Notes: generated by a model from the letters alone, not told the origin. A DNA stretch of 64,000 bases from Nyssa sinensis (GCA_008638375.1 CM018046.1:44353706-44417705), one strand, 5' to 3'; positions 24,501-35,000 are shown, counted from the stretch's first letter. A program made the numbers and translations.

Positions 24501-24507
24501 TATATTT

Positions 24508-24684
24508 TGCTGTAAATATTAGATTGAGCTTAATCTGTAACTTAATTTAAGCATTACATTGATTGATTGATTTTATAAACTAATTTAAGATTGTTTCCTT
24601 ATTTACTTGTAAATTGTGACTATAAATCTTAATTTCCTAGAGAGAATAATATATCTTTTTTTATTCTCTAAAATACCTTCGACA
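24508..24684 (+). repeat. left LTR of TRIM
   Basis: 177 bp, begins TGCTGTAAATATTAG and ends CCTTCGACA. Nearly the same as the right LTR, with visible substitutions and indels, so the insertion is not very recent. Confidence 0.9.
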
Positions 24685-24698
24685 TGATATCAGAACAA
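24685..24698 (+). other. primer-binding site of TRIM
   Basis: TGATATCAGAACAA immediately follows the left LTR; it is a variant of TGGTATCAGAGC, complementary to the initiator methionine tRNA 3' end. Confidence 0.8.
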
Positions 24699-25027
24699 AT
24701 ATTTTAAATCATAGTTTCTCTCTCTCTGTCCTCCCCTTCTTGGTGCCTCTCAGCTCCTTCGACACCTCTCGACTTCCTCAGCCTAGCCTCTCGTCACCTT
24801 CGGCAAAACCTCTCGACTCCCTCAACTCATCCAATCTCGGCCAGCTTATCTCGCTTCCCAAAGTCTTTACTCTAGCAACTTCTTTGTCCTATCATGGCTA
24901 ATAAATCACTATTTCATTTGTTCCTTCTGGTAGTCAACTTATCAATATCTTCACCAAAAATTTACCAATGACTGTCATCGACTTTATTTGTAACAAGCTG
25001 GGAGTTATAAATATATACTCTCCAACT

Positions 25028-25037
25028 TAAGGGGGAA
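25028..25037 (+). other. polypurine tract of TRIM
   Basis: AAGGGGGAA directly before the right LTR at 25038; expected plus-strand primer. Confidence 0.8.
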
Positions 25038-25210
25038 TGTTGTAAATATTAGATTGAGCTTAATTTAGACATTAGATTGATTGATTAATTGTATTGATTG
25101 TAAGAATTAATTTAAAATAGTTTCTTTATTTACTTGTAAGTTGTGATTATAAATTTTGACCTCCTAAAGAGAAGAATATATCTTTTCTATTCTCTAAAAT
25201 ACTTTCAACA
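25038..25210 (+). repeat. right LTR of TRIM
   Basis: 173 bp, begins TGTTGTAAATATTAG and ends CTTTCAACA, followed by the target duplication TATTT. Confidence 0.9.
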
Positions 25211-25368
25211 TATTTATAGCCTTAAAAAATAAAAATCATCTAATTACACCATCAAAGATGATATATTCATATCATAACTCCAACACCACACACTCATGCC
25301 ACTTTTGATAATTCTAGAGAGATAAAACATGTAGAAAGAAAGAGAGCTCACTCCCTAGTTCTCCAGTC

Positions 25369-25374
<6 letters not shown>

Positions 25375-25411
<37 letters not shown>
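25375..25411 (+). repeat. (GA)n microsatellite
   Basis: About 18 uninterrupted GA dinucleotides. Confidence 0.95.
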
Positions 25412-25414
<3 letters not shown>

Positions 25415-25499
25415 ATGAACGTTTTAAAACTGGACAAATTCAAAGATCAATTTAACATGAATAAAAACAGATTCAACATACCTCAAAATCTTTTGAGCT

Positions 25500-26430
25500 T
25501 CTCATGTTCTCAATTACCATTGCTCCCATTGGTGTTTCATGCTGTGAAGAAACAAAATCAGTGATTGCGGAAGCAGCTGCTGGACTCGCTTCAGCCAGCT
25601 GCAATACCAATTCTGAGTCCAGTTGATTGGAATCCTTCAACTAACAGACCAATAACAACAGCACCAAGAATTGAACCTGTAGTGAGAAAAGTTAGACTGA
25701 ATGCTCTCTCAGCACCTCAAATAGATTCATTCACGTGCTTTAGCTTAGAGAGAAAAATCATCTTTGTTTCTTTTGCGAGATGACCACAAAGAGATTCCAT
25801 ATGCCAACAGATGCACTTCAATGTAGATCACCTAACCACAAAAGCAAGGATCCAGCTAAAGAGAACCCCTTTCTTTTGCTAATGCAAGTCACAATCTAGC
25901 TTCTCCAGAAGAAGCATTTAACAAGTTGATAATAACGGGATCAAGATCACAAGCAGTACTGATTGAGTCTATAAGACCTTTTTTTTTTGCTACATTTTCC
26001 CTCTCTTTTTCCTTGTGCACAAGGGCGAGTGCATTGGTGCAATGGTAAGGTTGCTCCAATATGATTGGGAGGTCATGGGCTTGAGTCAGAAAACAGCTCC
26101 CCAGTCACGAAAGTAAGGCAATGTACATCTAACTTTCTCCAAAACTTGTAGTGTCGGAAACCTCGTACTCCCCCTTTTTCTCTTCTGTATAGGTAACTGT
26201 AATCTCGCATTGACCTCCATTACAATGTTCCTTCCATTGCCGATAGCATCAAATCCCACCATTAATAATTGCTCCAATGAATCTAACTGCATCACCTCTC
26301 CTCCATTTAGCCAAGTAATTTGGAATATTTGAGCAGATTCAGATCTAGAATCAAGTTTCCCATCCATAGACAATTTGATAATTTCAACCAAGATATAAAG
26401 CCATGCAGTAAAAAATATACAAGGATCCAA
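25500..26430 (-). pseudogene. NIN-like protein (NLP) gene relic, partial second copy
   Basis: Read on the minus strand, 26420-26170 matches the linker of the larger NLP pseudogene: it keeps QLDSLEQLLMV and an equivalent of the SIQISHIT block. Further along, 25870-25690 matches the RWP-RK exon, with STLKCIC still readable, followed by frameshifts that destroy the HGISxWP core. The coding minisatellite of the larger copy is absent, and a SINE is inserted at about 26022-26135. Its PB1 end is missing or lies in the neighbouring copy. NLPs are nitrate-responsive transcription factors; this fragment cannot code for one. Confidence 0.65.
26022..26135 (+). mobile_element. tRNA-derived SINE, Au-like, 5' part
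   Basis: The text holds a pol III A box within TTGGTGCAATGGTAAGG (from 26034) and a B box within GGTCATGGGCTTGAGTC (26071-26087), about 37 bp apart, then GAAAACAGCTCC and GTAAGGCAATGTACA. This matches the well-known head of plant Au SINEs. The 3' part of the family is not seen, so the copy is truncated. It lies inside the partial NLP relic. Confidence 0.75.
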
Positions 26431-26435
26431 GGTGG

Positions 26436-26663
26436 TTAATTCGTAATGGGTTCAACCAATAGGCTAATTATAGTACTACTACTATCCATTGATCTTGAAA
26501 TATCCATACAAGTCTGCAAGTCTTCATTGCAGCCTATTAAAATCCAATCTTTATCCTCATCCTCATACTTGATATTAAAAGTTCCAATATTTAACTTCAG
26601 CCTCTTTGCCACTTCCTCCTGCAACTCTACCATTCCAGATGAAACAGAGAACTGAAACTTCAA
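26436..26663 (-). pseudogene. PB1 domain end of the NLP pseudogene
   Basis: About 75 residues with the PB1 pattern: LKFQFSVSSGMVELQEEVAK, then KLNIGTFNIKY followed by the acidic OPCA-type motif EDEDKDWI and NEDLQTCMD, and a terminal LLVEP. PB1 domains mediate NLP-NLP and NLP-TCP contacts. This end is well kept, with a stop after PITN. An in-frame TAG at 26688-26690 separates it from the preceding linker. Confidence 0.88.
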
Positions 26664-27024
26664 AAACTGACGGTCACTATAACGCGCCTATATGGTCATT
26701 TTCCTCACCTCCTGTGTTGCTTTAACTTGTGGCATTCTGTCAGCAGCATTAGCCACAGCTTGCTTAGGTGGCAAATCAGAACACAGAGGATCTGTCCAAC
26801 TAGTTTCTGGGATTTGTCCCTCTGCTGCTGAAAGACAAAGATGTTGCAAATTATTTGAATTTCCTGCAATCTCAATTAGCCTTCCTCCTGGTGGTGTTTT
26901 GGGCGGTGCTGAAACAATGGAATCAGGAGGAAATACAGCTGCTGGAGCCCGTCGAAATGGTAATTTTTCATTTTGTTGACTGGACTGATTCAAGCTCGCA
27001 GGTAAAGGAGTTGAACTAACAATG

Positions 27025-27470
27025 TCAGTTAAGTGTACTCATAATTGCAGAAAGTATACTTGCAACTGCAGAAGTTTGGCAGAATGGTTTCTCAGCACTT
27101 CCGACAGATTCATTCATGTGCATTTGTTGAGGGAGGGAGCCATTATCCTTCTTTTTCTTGTGACGTGGCCAACTGGAGATTCCATGGTCCCTACAAATGC
27201 ACTTCAGCGTAGATCGGCTAACCACAAAAGAAAGAATCTAGATAAGAAAAATAATTCCTTTGTACAAAAGGAATTTAGCAATTTGAAAATAAAATGAGGG
27301 AGATCACAAGAATGAAGAAACAATTTCTAAATGCAAAGCTCACCTCCAAGGCTCATTGCAGCCTCATCAAGTCCCCTTCCAAAAAGTTGCTGAAGATCTT
27401 TAAAATTAATAGATATCTCAGTACCTTTGCTTTTTCTCCCGGCTTTCTTTTTTGTATCCTTTTTATCAGA
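27025..27470 (-). pseudogene. RWP-RK DNA-binding domain of the NLP pseudogene (two exons)
   Basis: First half at about 27470-27344: AGRKSKGTEISINFKDLQQLF and GLDEAAMSLGG, followed by a GTGAGC donor. Second half from about 27235: SRSTLKCICRDHGISSWPRHK. The family signature is LKRICRQHGIxRWPxRK; here Arg is replaced by Cys in LKCIC and by Ser before WP. No clean AG acceptor in the right phase precedes the second half (TTAG at about 27223 gives the wrong frame), so the domain would not be made. Confidence 0.85.
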
Positions 27471-27527
27471 GTAAGCAATAGTAGCATTGTCTCTCTCTCT
27501 CTGAGTCGGTAATTACACAGTCACTCT

Positions 27528-27790
27528 GCTCTACAGCAATAAACATTGCTCCTATTCTCCGAGTCCAGTAATAACACTGTCCCTCTGCTCTGCACTAGCA
27601 AAATTGCTACTCTTCTCTGACTCAGTGATAAAACTGTCTCGCTGCACTGCACTAGAAATATTGCTGCTACTCTCCAAGTCAGTGATAGCACTGTCTCTCG
27701 GCTCTGCATTAGCAGTATTGCTCCACTTCTCTGAATCAGTGATAGCATGGTCTCTCTGCTCTGCACTAGCAACATTCCTTTCATTGTTTT
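27528..27790 (-). repeat. 57 bp coding minisatellite in the NLP linker
   Basis: Five units recur at 57 bp spacing (anchors GCTCTGCACTAGC-type at 27758, 27701, 27644, 27587), then 59 bp to the last at 27528. Each unit codes for 19 residues of the form SAEQRDSVITDSEKSSN on the minus strand. The first four keep the frame; the 59 bp spacing breaks it. It lies between the GAF-like and RWP-RK parts, a region that is normally a flexible linker. Confidence 0.9.
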
Positions 27791-28099
27791 CAGCATCAGA
27801 TACCACCATTAATTCTTGATCCAATAAATCTAGCTGCACCATATCTCTATTTCTTAAGGAATTTGGGTAAGATGGAGACTTAGTAATATGGGATATTTGA
27901 ATAGAATCAATCTCATCCATGGAAGATTTGATAACTTCAGCAGATAACACCTCACCCAGTTTTTCTCCAGAAGCAAGCTTAAAACTTTGGAAATACCGAT
28001 TCATCATTAACACAAGGGAATCTAATAAGTTCTTCTGTTCTTCAATGTCTATGATGCTTGGTGGCAAAAAGAACTCTATTATGTAATTGTCATCCCCAG

Positions 28100-28529
28100 T
28101 GTAATGTATTCGTCAAGCAAATTGCAAAACAGCTAGTTACCCATGCATGCGTGCAAAATGTACCAAGGGATACTCAGTTTGGCTGAATTGGGCTACATCT
28201 CTGCAAAAGCACAAACTATTTGAAGACAATGTCCTCCCAACAACCCCCTGCCCCTTTTGTAAGTGATGCTCAGTACAGGCCTTCCAGAAACGCCACATGC
28301 AAGCATCACCAACATAGAACGGTGCACCAGTTGGGGACATGCATAATTGTCCCATGCAGCTTACATCAAAGCTACCACAGCTCTTCCTCAAATCTCCACC
28401 ATAGGCTACAACACTGCAATGCCCAGACAGAACCCAAGTCTGAGCCAGAGGTAATTTATGGGCTTCGCATACCACTTCCAATACATTGAAGATTTCATCC
28501 AGCGCATGTTAGCGACCATCATTGCAAAT
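28100..28529 (-). pseudogene. GAF-like domain exon of the NLP pseudogene
   Basis: The stretch reads LDEIFNVLEVVCEAHKLPLA, QTWV, then SFDVSCMGQLCMSPTGAPFY, ACTEHHLQKGQGVVGR and TEYPLVHFARM, the conserved NLP block that binds or senses nitrate in this family. A TAA at 28509-28511 replaces the usual Gln or Asn codon before HAL. After ARM two small indels produce stops near 28135 and 28095 before the frame recovers at EFFLPPSI. A splice acceptor TTTAAACCAG-like end lies at about 28530. Confidence 0.88.
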
Positions 28530-28888
28530 CTGGTTTAGAAATATTTCCAAGTGTTAGTATTGAGAGAATTTTGAGTTCTTTTGTTTTTTCAGTGATAATG
28601 ATTTAAAAATAAACATTGGAATCTAACATGAGTTTTGACATCTGCATTACACTTGCAACTTACTTGCATGTTTGGATGATCAAATATTGTAGAAGACTTC
28701 AGATTTACATCCTGCAAGGCAACAAAAATGATGCAAGTAAGGAATCTTTAAGGGTTCAAAACGAAAAATATTTGCAAAGAAGAATAGAAAAAATTCACAT
28801 GGAAGAATTCGGCACTAGTTTAAGCATAGAATGCATATACCTTTGTGCATATTTTTTAAACTGGATGTGATCGATCCCTTCTTTTCTG

Positions 28889-31194
28889 TTCTTTTTTTTT
28901 TTTTTTTGATCGATAAAAGTAAATTAAATAAACATGGAACCCGTATACAACAAAAGGGATTAGCTACACAATCAAAGCCTAAGGTCTCCAAAAAAATCCA
29001 CCGAGTCTATCTAAATACTGAAGTGGAAATGGAAAAAAATAACCAGACTTCGGTCCAGCCCGCATTTCGTCATAATGGAGGGCACGTTAGCATCTGGAGA
29101 TGTAAAAGCCCTTTCGCTTGCCTGGACTCAGAAGGAATGGCTAATCAAAAGGGGGCCCAAAAGTTTAAGGGCCCAGTGCTTGGCCCAAGCGGTGCCGCTT
29201 CAGTAGAGGGTCTCCTGATGAATAAAAAGGGCCTGTTGCAGCCTCTGGAGTTCAGAGGAGATGTGACAAGCTCCTGGATAGAAGAGACAAGCAGAGCAGA
29301 GGACGAAAAAGGCATGGGGCAGGTTGACTGGGGTTTGGACATTGTTTCAGAAGATGATTTGGGTTCAAACGACAGTGGTAGCTCCGGGACAGTGGTGAAA
29401 GAGACAGAAGATGAATTGGATGGGAAATCTCTGGTATCTGATGGTCTGGAAAACAAGTGGGATTCGGCTGGGTTATGCAAAGAGATTAGGGGGGAAAATG
29501 AGGTCAGTATCAGTCCTGATGCAAGCAAAGAAAACCAGCAGATTGTGCCTGTTGCTACTCGTGAAGAAAGGGAGCCGTTATGGGACATCCAGATGAACGA
29601 ACAGTTGGCGAGAGATGAACCAATGTGTGATGCCATGGCTGAAAGGATGGAGTGCCCAGGACCAGTTAACGATCGGTTGGCCTACGAACCTCTGGCTATG
29701 ACATTGCCAGAGGGTGCTCAGATGTCTCAGGAAGGAAGACAAGAAATGAAGAGGATCAAGGTCTCGAAGTGGATTATGATGAGGGTCAAGGGGCTGAGTA
29801 AATATCTGGGGCTGCAATGCCATGGTTTTGAGGACAGGTTTCTTGAATTGATAAGTGAAATTGATCAGTTCAACGGACAACCGAGGATCACGGCCCCAGT
29901 AAAGAAGATCTCAGAGAAGGAGAAATCGACAAGAAAACTCCGCAAAGCGATGAAGAATTTGGAATGTGCAGTCAACTACGAGGGTAGACAGGGTGAGGGA
30001 GGGGAAGAGAAGGAAATTCCAGAAAAGGTTTCTCAATGATGTGGAAGTTCTTATCTTGAAATGTTTGGGGTCTCAACGACCCGGATAAAAGATCTGTTAT
30101 TAAAGGGATTTTGAAGGGCCGGAAACCATCACTTGTGTGCCTTCAGGAAACAAAAATTCAGGACATGTCCCAGGCCATTGTCAGCAGTCTGTGGGGTGCC
30201 AGATGGGTGGCGTGGTATTTTTTGGCTGCTAGAGAGACGGCAGGTGGAATCCTCATTATGTGGGACTCTAGAGTTCTGTTGGGGATGGAGAGGTGGGAGT
30301 TTCGTTTCTTCTCGTCTTGCAGATTGACATGGGTTAGTGGTGATTATGATTGGGTTTTGACAGGTGTTTATGGCCCAAATTATGAGTCTGATAGGGGTAT
30401 TTTGTGGGAGGAACTTGATGCGCAGGCCAGGAGTGGGGCTGATTTGTGGGTAGTTGGACGTGATTTCAATACAGTAAGGTTTCCTACTGAAAGAAGAGGA
30501 GGAGGGAGACTATCCAGAAGCATGAGGTCATTTTCAGAATTCATTGATAGGAGAAGATTGGTAGACCTCCCTCTTGAGGGGGGAAGATTTACATGGGCAA
30601 GTAACAAGGAAAATCCAGTAATGTCAAGACTGGATAGGTTCCTAATTTCTGCTGATTGGGAGGCAAAATTCCCAAACATTGTGCAATCGTGCTGTCCCAA
30701 GGCAATTTCAGACCATAGCCCGATCAGTTAGGAAAGCGGAGGAATGGGATGGGGGCAAGGCTCCGTTTCGGTTAAAAAATATGTGGTTACAAGTTCCAAA
30801 TTTTAGAAACAAAATGGCAGCCTGGTGAGGAGGTTATGTTATAAGTGGTGATCCAAGCTTTGTGATGGCTAGGAAGCTAAAGCTTTTGAAGATGGATTTA
30901 AAGAAGTGGAATGAATTGGAATTTGGGAATGTCCAAGCAAGGAAAGAGGGGCTACTATTGAAAATTCAACAGGTGGATAGGAAAGAGCGAGAAAGCTCCT
31001 TAACAGAGGAGGAGAGATGCATCAGAGAAGGGTTTAAAGGGGAATTGGCACAAGTTTTAAAAATGGAGGAAATCTCTTGGAGGCAAAAGTCCCGAGCTTT
31101 GTGGTTGAAGATGGAAGGATTGGCAGTGAAAATATTGAAAAAGTTTAACCCACTAGGGAAGAAGTCCATATTTATGAAGTATACACAATTCTAG
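28889..31194 (+). mobile_element. LINE (L1-type) fragment: ORF1 end, endonuclease and spacer, inverted relative to its tail
   Basis: From about 29030 to 30039 a long plus-strand ORF resembles a plant L1 gag-like ORF1 C-terminal part. It is followed by an APE-type endonuclease (about 30054-30728): NVWGLNDPDKRS at the start, CLQETK, GVYGPN, GRDFNTVRFPTER, SRLDRFLIS and DHSPIS at the end. The first Trp codon of SWNVW is a TGA (30057-30059). The following spacer (30862-31180) is in another frame. No reverse transcriptase follows. At 28889-28905 a poly-T run precedes text that looks like a minus-strand L1 3' tail, so head and tail face opposite ways. Confidence 0.85.
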
Positions 31195-31199
31195 TTCTA

Positions 31200-31557
31200 C
31201 TAATATTACAGCTCAAAGTTATATCTGACCTCGTTAGTTCATTATCAAACAACTCAAATCACAGAAGGGGCAAACTAACATGCCACTAAATGAATTGTCC
31301 AGTTTAAAAAATAAAATAAAATAAAACATGAAAATTCCATCTTCATGTAGAAATGAAGCAAGCTCAAAACTTATCAATGTATATTATAGCTCAAAGTTAT
31401 ATCCAACCTTCTTGTTTGTAACTTATTAAATAACTAAAATTACAGAAGGGTCAAAACTAATGTGGCCATTAAATGAATTCTGTAGTTAAAAAACTTTAAG
31501 AAAAGAAACAAAGAACTTAAAAATGGAAATTTCCATCTTCATGTAAATGAAGCAAGA
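31200..31557 (+). repeat. about 180 bp tandem duplication, two units
   Basis: Units at about 31200-31380 and 31381-31557 share AGCTCAAAGTTATATC, ACAGAAGGG, ATTAAATGAATT and TTCCATCTTCATGTA in order. The unit lies in the intron-like stretch after the N-terminal NLP exon. Confidence 0.85.
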
Positions 31558-31621
31558 AATGATGGTCGCTGAAATAGAACATAAACATGAGACTAAGCAA
31601 ATTAGTGGGGGAATGGCAAAC

Positions 31622-32115
31622 CTTAAGCGCTCTACAGACTTCTCTAACCTCATAAGCATAGTCAAGGTACTCTGAAGTCAATGTGAGCTCAAGTACACCG
31701 ACACAGTGCCCGTCAGAAGGTTCAAGGACCGGCAAAGCCAAAGATTCCCGAATATTGCAACGTACAGCATGATTGAGCTGTGGATACTCGTTCCTAGAGC
31801 AATACTGCACATTTGGAGTCCATTCTGGCAATTGTTTCAAAAACACAAGACCAGGAGGGCCCAAGGTCTTCTTCATTCTCCCCATCAATAAAAAATTTAT
31901 AACCCATAGAGTTCATCCTCTATGAACAAAGTCCTTTATCAATTAAGCCAAGACCAAAAGGTTGGTCTGAAGTTGTAAGTACACAGTGGTCCCCAATCTT
32001 TGTGGGTGCCCAAAACTGAACTAGAACACGTCGCTCGCGAAATGTTAAGAGTTGAAGTGCAGATTTGATCTTCTCTTTAATTACACAGTTGGCATGGTGG
32101 GTTCCAGTTACCAAA
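31622..32115 (-). pseudogene. N-terminal regulatory exon of the NLP pseudogene
   Basis: Reads VIKEKIKSALQLL, VLVQFWAPTKIGDHCVLTT then, after a TAG at 31920-31922 and a frame change near 31865, LPEWTPNVQYCSRNEYPQLN and VGVLELT. These are hallmark blocks of NLP N termini. The exon ends CGCTTAAG with a GTTTGC donor at 31621. Related to, but clearly different from, the exons at 39515-40040 and 40425-40952. Confidence 0.88.
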
Positions 32116-32447
32116 GTGGGACTTAATGCAAGTCAAGAGCAATTTTAATAAGCCTCTAGTGTCAAAATACCATTCAAAATTCACTATAGGAAAATAGTGA
32201 TCAATTTAACTACGCTATTGAAGATTATTTTTTCCAATAAATTCTCTATTTTAGCTAACCCAGACGCTTAACAAAAAAATAAAATTGGAAGTTACCATAA
32301 CAAAACATAGCAAATATTGCACACTGGTATGAAATATAAGCCAAAAAGAGCATATTGAGAAACCTTTTCATCTGAGACCAAAATTCAAGCCTAAAACTTT
32401 TCAGGATAAAATTTAGTACCCTGTAGTTTAGCCCTGGTTTCAAATAA

Positions 32448-32837
32448 GGCCATCTCCAATGGATGAAGCAAATCAATGAAAAAGTCAAATTTGATGGGCA
32501 CATTACTATTTAAAGCTCCAAGATAGGTAGCAACTCAACCTTCAAATTTGCTACTCTCCTTCAAAAGTAGCAAACTTGTTACTATGATTGAAAGGTAGCA
32601 AATATATTTTTTGTACAAAAAAATTTGGGTAACTCAATAAATACACAAAGATTCATTTGTCTTTATATTAACAAATTGTGGGACCTATTTGTTAATATAA
32701 AATATAAAAGATAAAAATTATTAAAATATTAAAATTTGCTAGGAGTGTCAAAGTTTAATATAGGTAGCAAATTTGTATTGAAGTGGCAAAGTTGTCCTTT
32801 GCTACCTTTTTTTCGCTTCATCCCTGCGAGATGGTCC
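32448..32837. repeat. MITE (390 bp) with about 24 bp terminal inverted repeats
   Basis: Left end GGCCATCTCCAATGGATGAAG and right end, read on the other strand, GGACCATCTCGCAGGGATGAAG. The interior is AT-rich with several GGTAGCAAA words. The ends match a widespread plant MITE type. No target duplication was clear. Confidence 0.75.
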
Positions 32838-33103
32838 ACTATTATCAATTAAAACAAATCCGTCCCCCAATTTTAAATTCTATTTCAATTAAGAGCAATT
32901 ACAAACAGTCATCAGAAATTGTTAATGACGAATTTCAAATGAAACCATATAATTTTATAATAGTTTCAAATGAGACCATGTATTTTTAATTTAAAAAATT
33001 ACACTTGGGAATTATAAATGGGAGGCCTGAATTATTTCCATTAATATTGGAGGATCTTATTTGAAATCGGACCCAACTATAGGGTACTAAACTGTAATTA
33101 ATC

Positions 33104-33145
<42 letters not shown>

Positions 33146-33283
33146 CGCGCGCACACATAAGCCTAATTAGACAAGGGGGAGAAGAAGATGGAAAACGCAA
33201 GGCCTAATTACACACACAAAATGAAAAGCAGGCGCACGTGTGCTTATACAGAAAGCATAGAAGAATGATTTCAATTACCCAAA

Positions 33284-33570
33284 AAACGAAACAGAAGTGA
33301 CTTATAGGAGAGATTCAGAGAACGGTGGGCTTCATCGTCCTCTCGTCTCCAGAAAACCCATAGAGGCTTCAAGTATTTTCCTTCACCTGAAGAGACAGAC
33401 CTAGGGGCCAGGGAAGACAGTTTCGTTGCCATATATTCAATTATTGAATCGGAACCGAAAACTTCACCACCATCATCATCAACCAAGCTCACCGAATCTC
33501 GATCCATCCCAGTTTTCAGAGGGTTCATACCTTCATACTCGGGGGATTTTCTTTCTTCAGATCTATCCAT
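33284..33570 (-). pseudogene. possible first exon of the NLP pseudogene
   Basis: Begins with ATG and encodes MDRSEERKSPEYEGMN and, near the end, YLKPLWVFWRR, comparable to the PLWxF segment in NLP N termini, then a G|GTAATT donor at about 33283. Acidic and Ser-rich, as such N termini are. The link to the downstream NLP parts is by strand, order and this one weak motif. Confidence 0.5.
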
Positions 33571-33599
33571 AAATACCAGCTTTTTACAGTTTAGTTGGA

Positions 33600-34486
33600 T
33601 AAGCAGGAGTGGATAAGGAGGAGGGAATGGAAAAGAAAGAGGAAAGAGTAATTTTTTTTTTTTTTATGTTTATATTTAGATAATTAATGAGAGGAAAAAG
33701 GAGAAAATCTTTTTATCTTATTTGTGAATGATAAAAGAGAAAAAGAAAAGAAAATAATTTTATATTATTTTATTATTATAGGTTTTGATTGTTTTAAGAT
33801 AGAAGTGTTATTTTTATTTTGACTTTTATAATTTGAAGCATAATATTATTATTATAAAAAATTTATTAAATCATTATTTCTTTTCTTTTCATTTTCTCGT
33901 ACTTTTGAAACGATAACAAAATTGTTTAAATAATGGTTAAGCTCTCCTTCTCTCTCCCTTCCTTTCTTTCCCTTTCTTTTCTAATTTTTAAAACAAACAT
34001 GTTCCTTTTCCTTCTTTTTCCCTTTCTCTCCGATTCCTTCTATCTAAACATAGTATTAGAGCCAAAAACAAAGGGTTCAAAAACAAAGTTAAACACTTTC
34101 CTAAGGGGTTCCTATTGTTCTTTAAGAGGTTCAGATTTCACTGGGTTCACCAAGCTTCCAAGAAAGGTTCAAATTTTTAATTAAAAAATATAAATTACAC
34201 TGACTTCCTAAAATTTTTGATAATTATTTTAAACTCTCTTAAAAATTTTAAAATTACACTATATTTCTTACTTTATTTAACAAACTACAAATACTCAATC
34301 CAATAAAAAAAAAAAGAAATTTAAAACAATAAAATTGCTTATTCCATAATTTATTTTTATATGTTTAAATTTTAACTAATTTTAAGGATGAAATTAACAG
34401 TCACATGTATAACTATGTATTATACATGCACAAATAACTTATCTCCTAAATCATGATATCATTAAACTAGAACATTGAATAATTTT
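33600..34486. other. no supported gene
   Basis: T-rich and AT-rich DNA upstream of the NLP pseudogene. No promoter motif can be singled out. Confidence 0.6.
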
Positions 34487-35000
34487 GAGTAAATTACATT
34501 AATCTCTCTTAGAATTTATGATACTTACACTAACTTATTCTAAAATTTCTGAAATTATATTAATTTCTTATATTTTACAAAATAATATACAGATACATTC
34601 TTCTAGTTAATTTTTTTTTCAAAATGACAAAACTATCATTTTCTTTTTTTAAAATTTTTTTTTTAAAACTTGAACATTTTTTTTTCATTTTTAAATGAAT
34701 ATTGATAAAAACCTTAAATTTATTTTTATATAAATAAAAATAAGTTATTTATCTTAAATTTATTTTTAAATAAAATAAATTAAAAAATCTTTAAAAAATA
34801 TTAGAATAAATTGGTAAAAATTAAAAAATTACAAAAATAAATAAATAAAAGGGACAGTTTAGTCGTTTTGAAAAAAAATTGATAAAAGTATCTGTATATT
34901 ATTTTATAAAGTATGAAAGATTAGTAATTTTAGAAAATTTCAGAAAAAATTAGTGTAATTGTCATAAACTTTAAGAGATATCAGTATAATTTATCCCAAA
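34487..35000. repeat. MITE (about 515 bp) with about 150 bp terminal inverted repeats
   Basis: 34487-34645 and 34848-35000 are inverted copies along their full length: AATAATATACAGATAC on the left matches GTATCTGTATATTATT on the right, and TTACACTAACTTATTC matches AAAAATTAGTGTAATTG. A 200 bp A/T core separates them. RNA from it would form a long hairpin. Relatives lie at 51214-51690 and 56163-56640. Confidence 0.85.

Larger units (their letters stand above)
24508..25210 (+). mobile_element. complete TRIM retrotransposon (703 bp), copia-derived
   Basis: Two direct LTRs (24508-24684 and 25038-25210) flank a 353 bp interior. A primer-binding site follows the left LTR and a polypurine tract precedes the right LTR. 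The pentamer TATTT occurs just before 24508 and just after 25210, a perfect 5 bp target duplication. The interior ends with the last residues of a copia polyprotein (INIFTKNLPM ... NKLGVINIYSPT then stop, about 24943-25030). It is therefore an internally deleted copia element small enough to be a TRIM. It codes for no enzyme and would depend on a partner. Confidence 0.92.
26436..33570 (-). pseudogene. NLP: NIN-like protein (NLP) transcription factor pseudogene
   Basis: On the minus strand the parts of an NLP appear in order: a possible N-terminal exon (33570-33284), an N-terminal regulatory exon (about 32115-31622), a GAF-like plus linker exon (28529-27344), the rest of the RWP-RK exon (about 27235 down) and the PB1 end (26663-26436). 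NLPs bind nitrate-responsive cis-elements through RWP-RK and pair through PB1. This copy is broken: TAG at 31920-31922, a frameshift near 31865, TAA at 28509-28511, stop and frame changes around 28100-28136, frame loss in the linker repeat near 27530, a damaged splice acceptor before the second RWP-RK half, a frame change near 27030 and TAG at 26688-26690. An inverted LINE sits between the second and third exons. Identity is strong; exon ends are partly inferred. Confidence 0.88.

Noticed and set aside
29145..29636. 163-residue minus-strand ORF
   Set aside because: Shadow of the LINE ORF1 frame on the other strand.
28831..30039. 402-residue plus-strand ORF as a host gene
   Set aside because: It leads directly into an L1-type endonuclease and fits a LINE ORF1 end.
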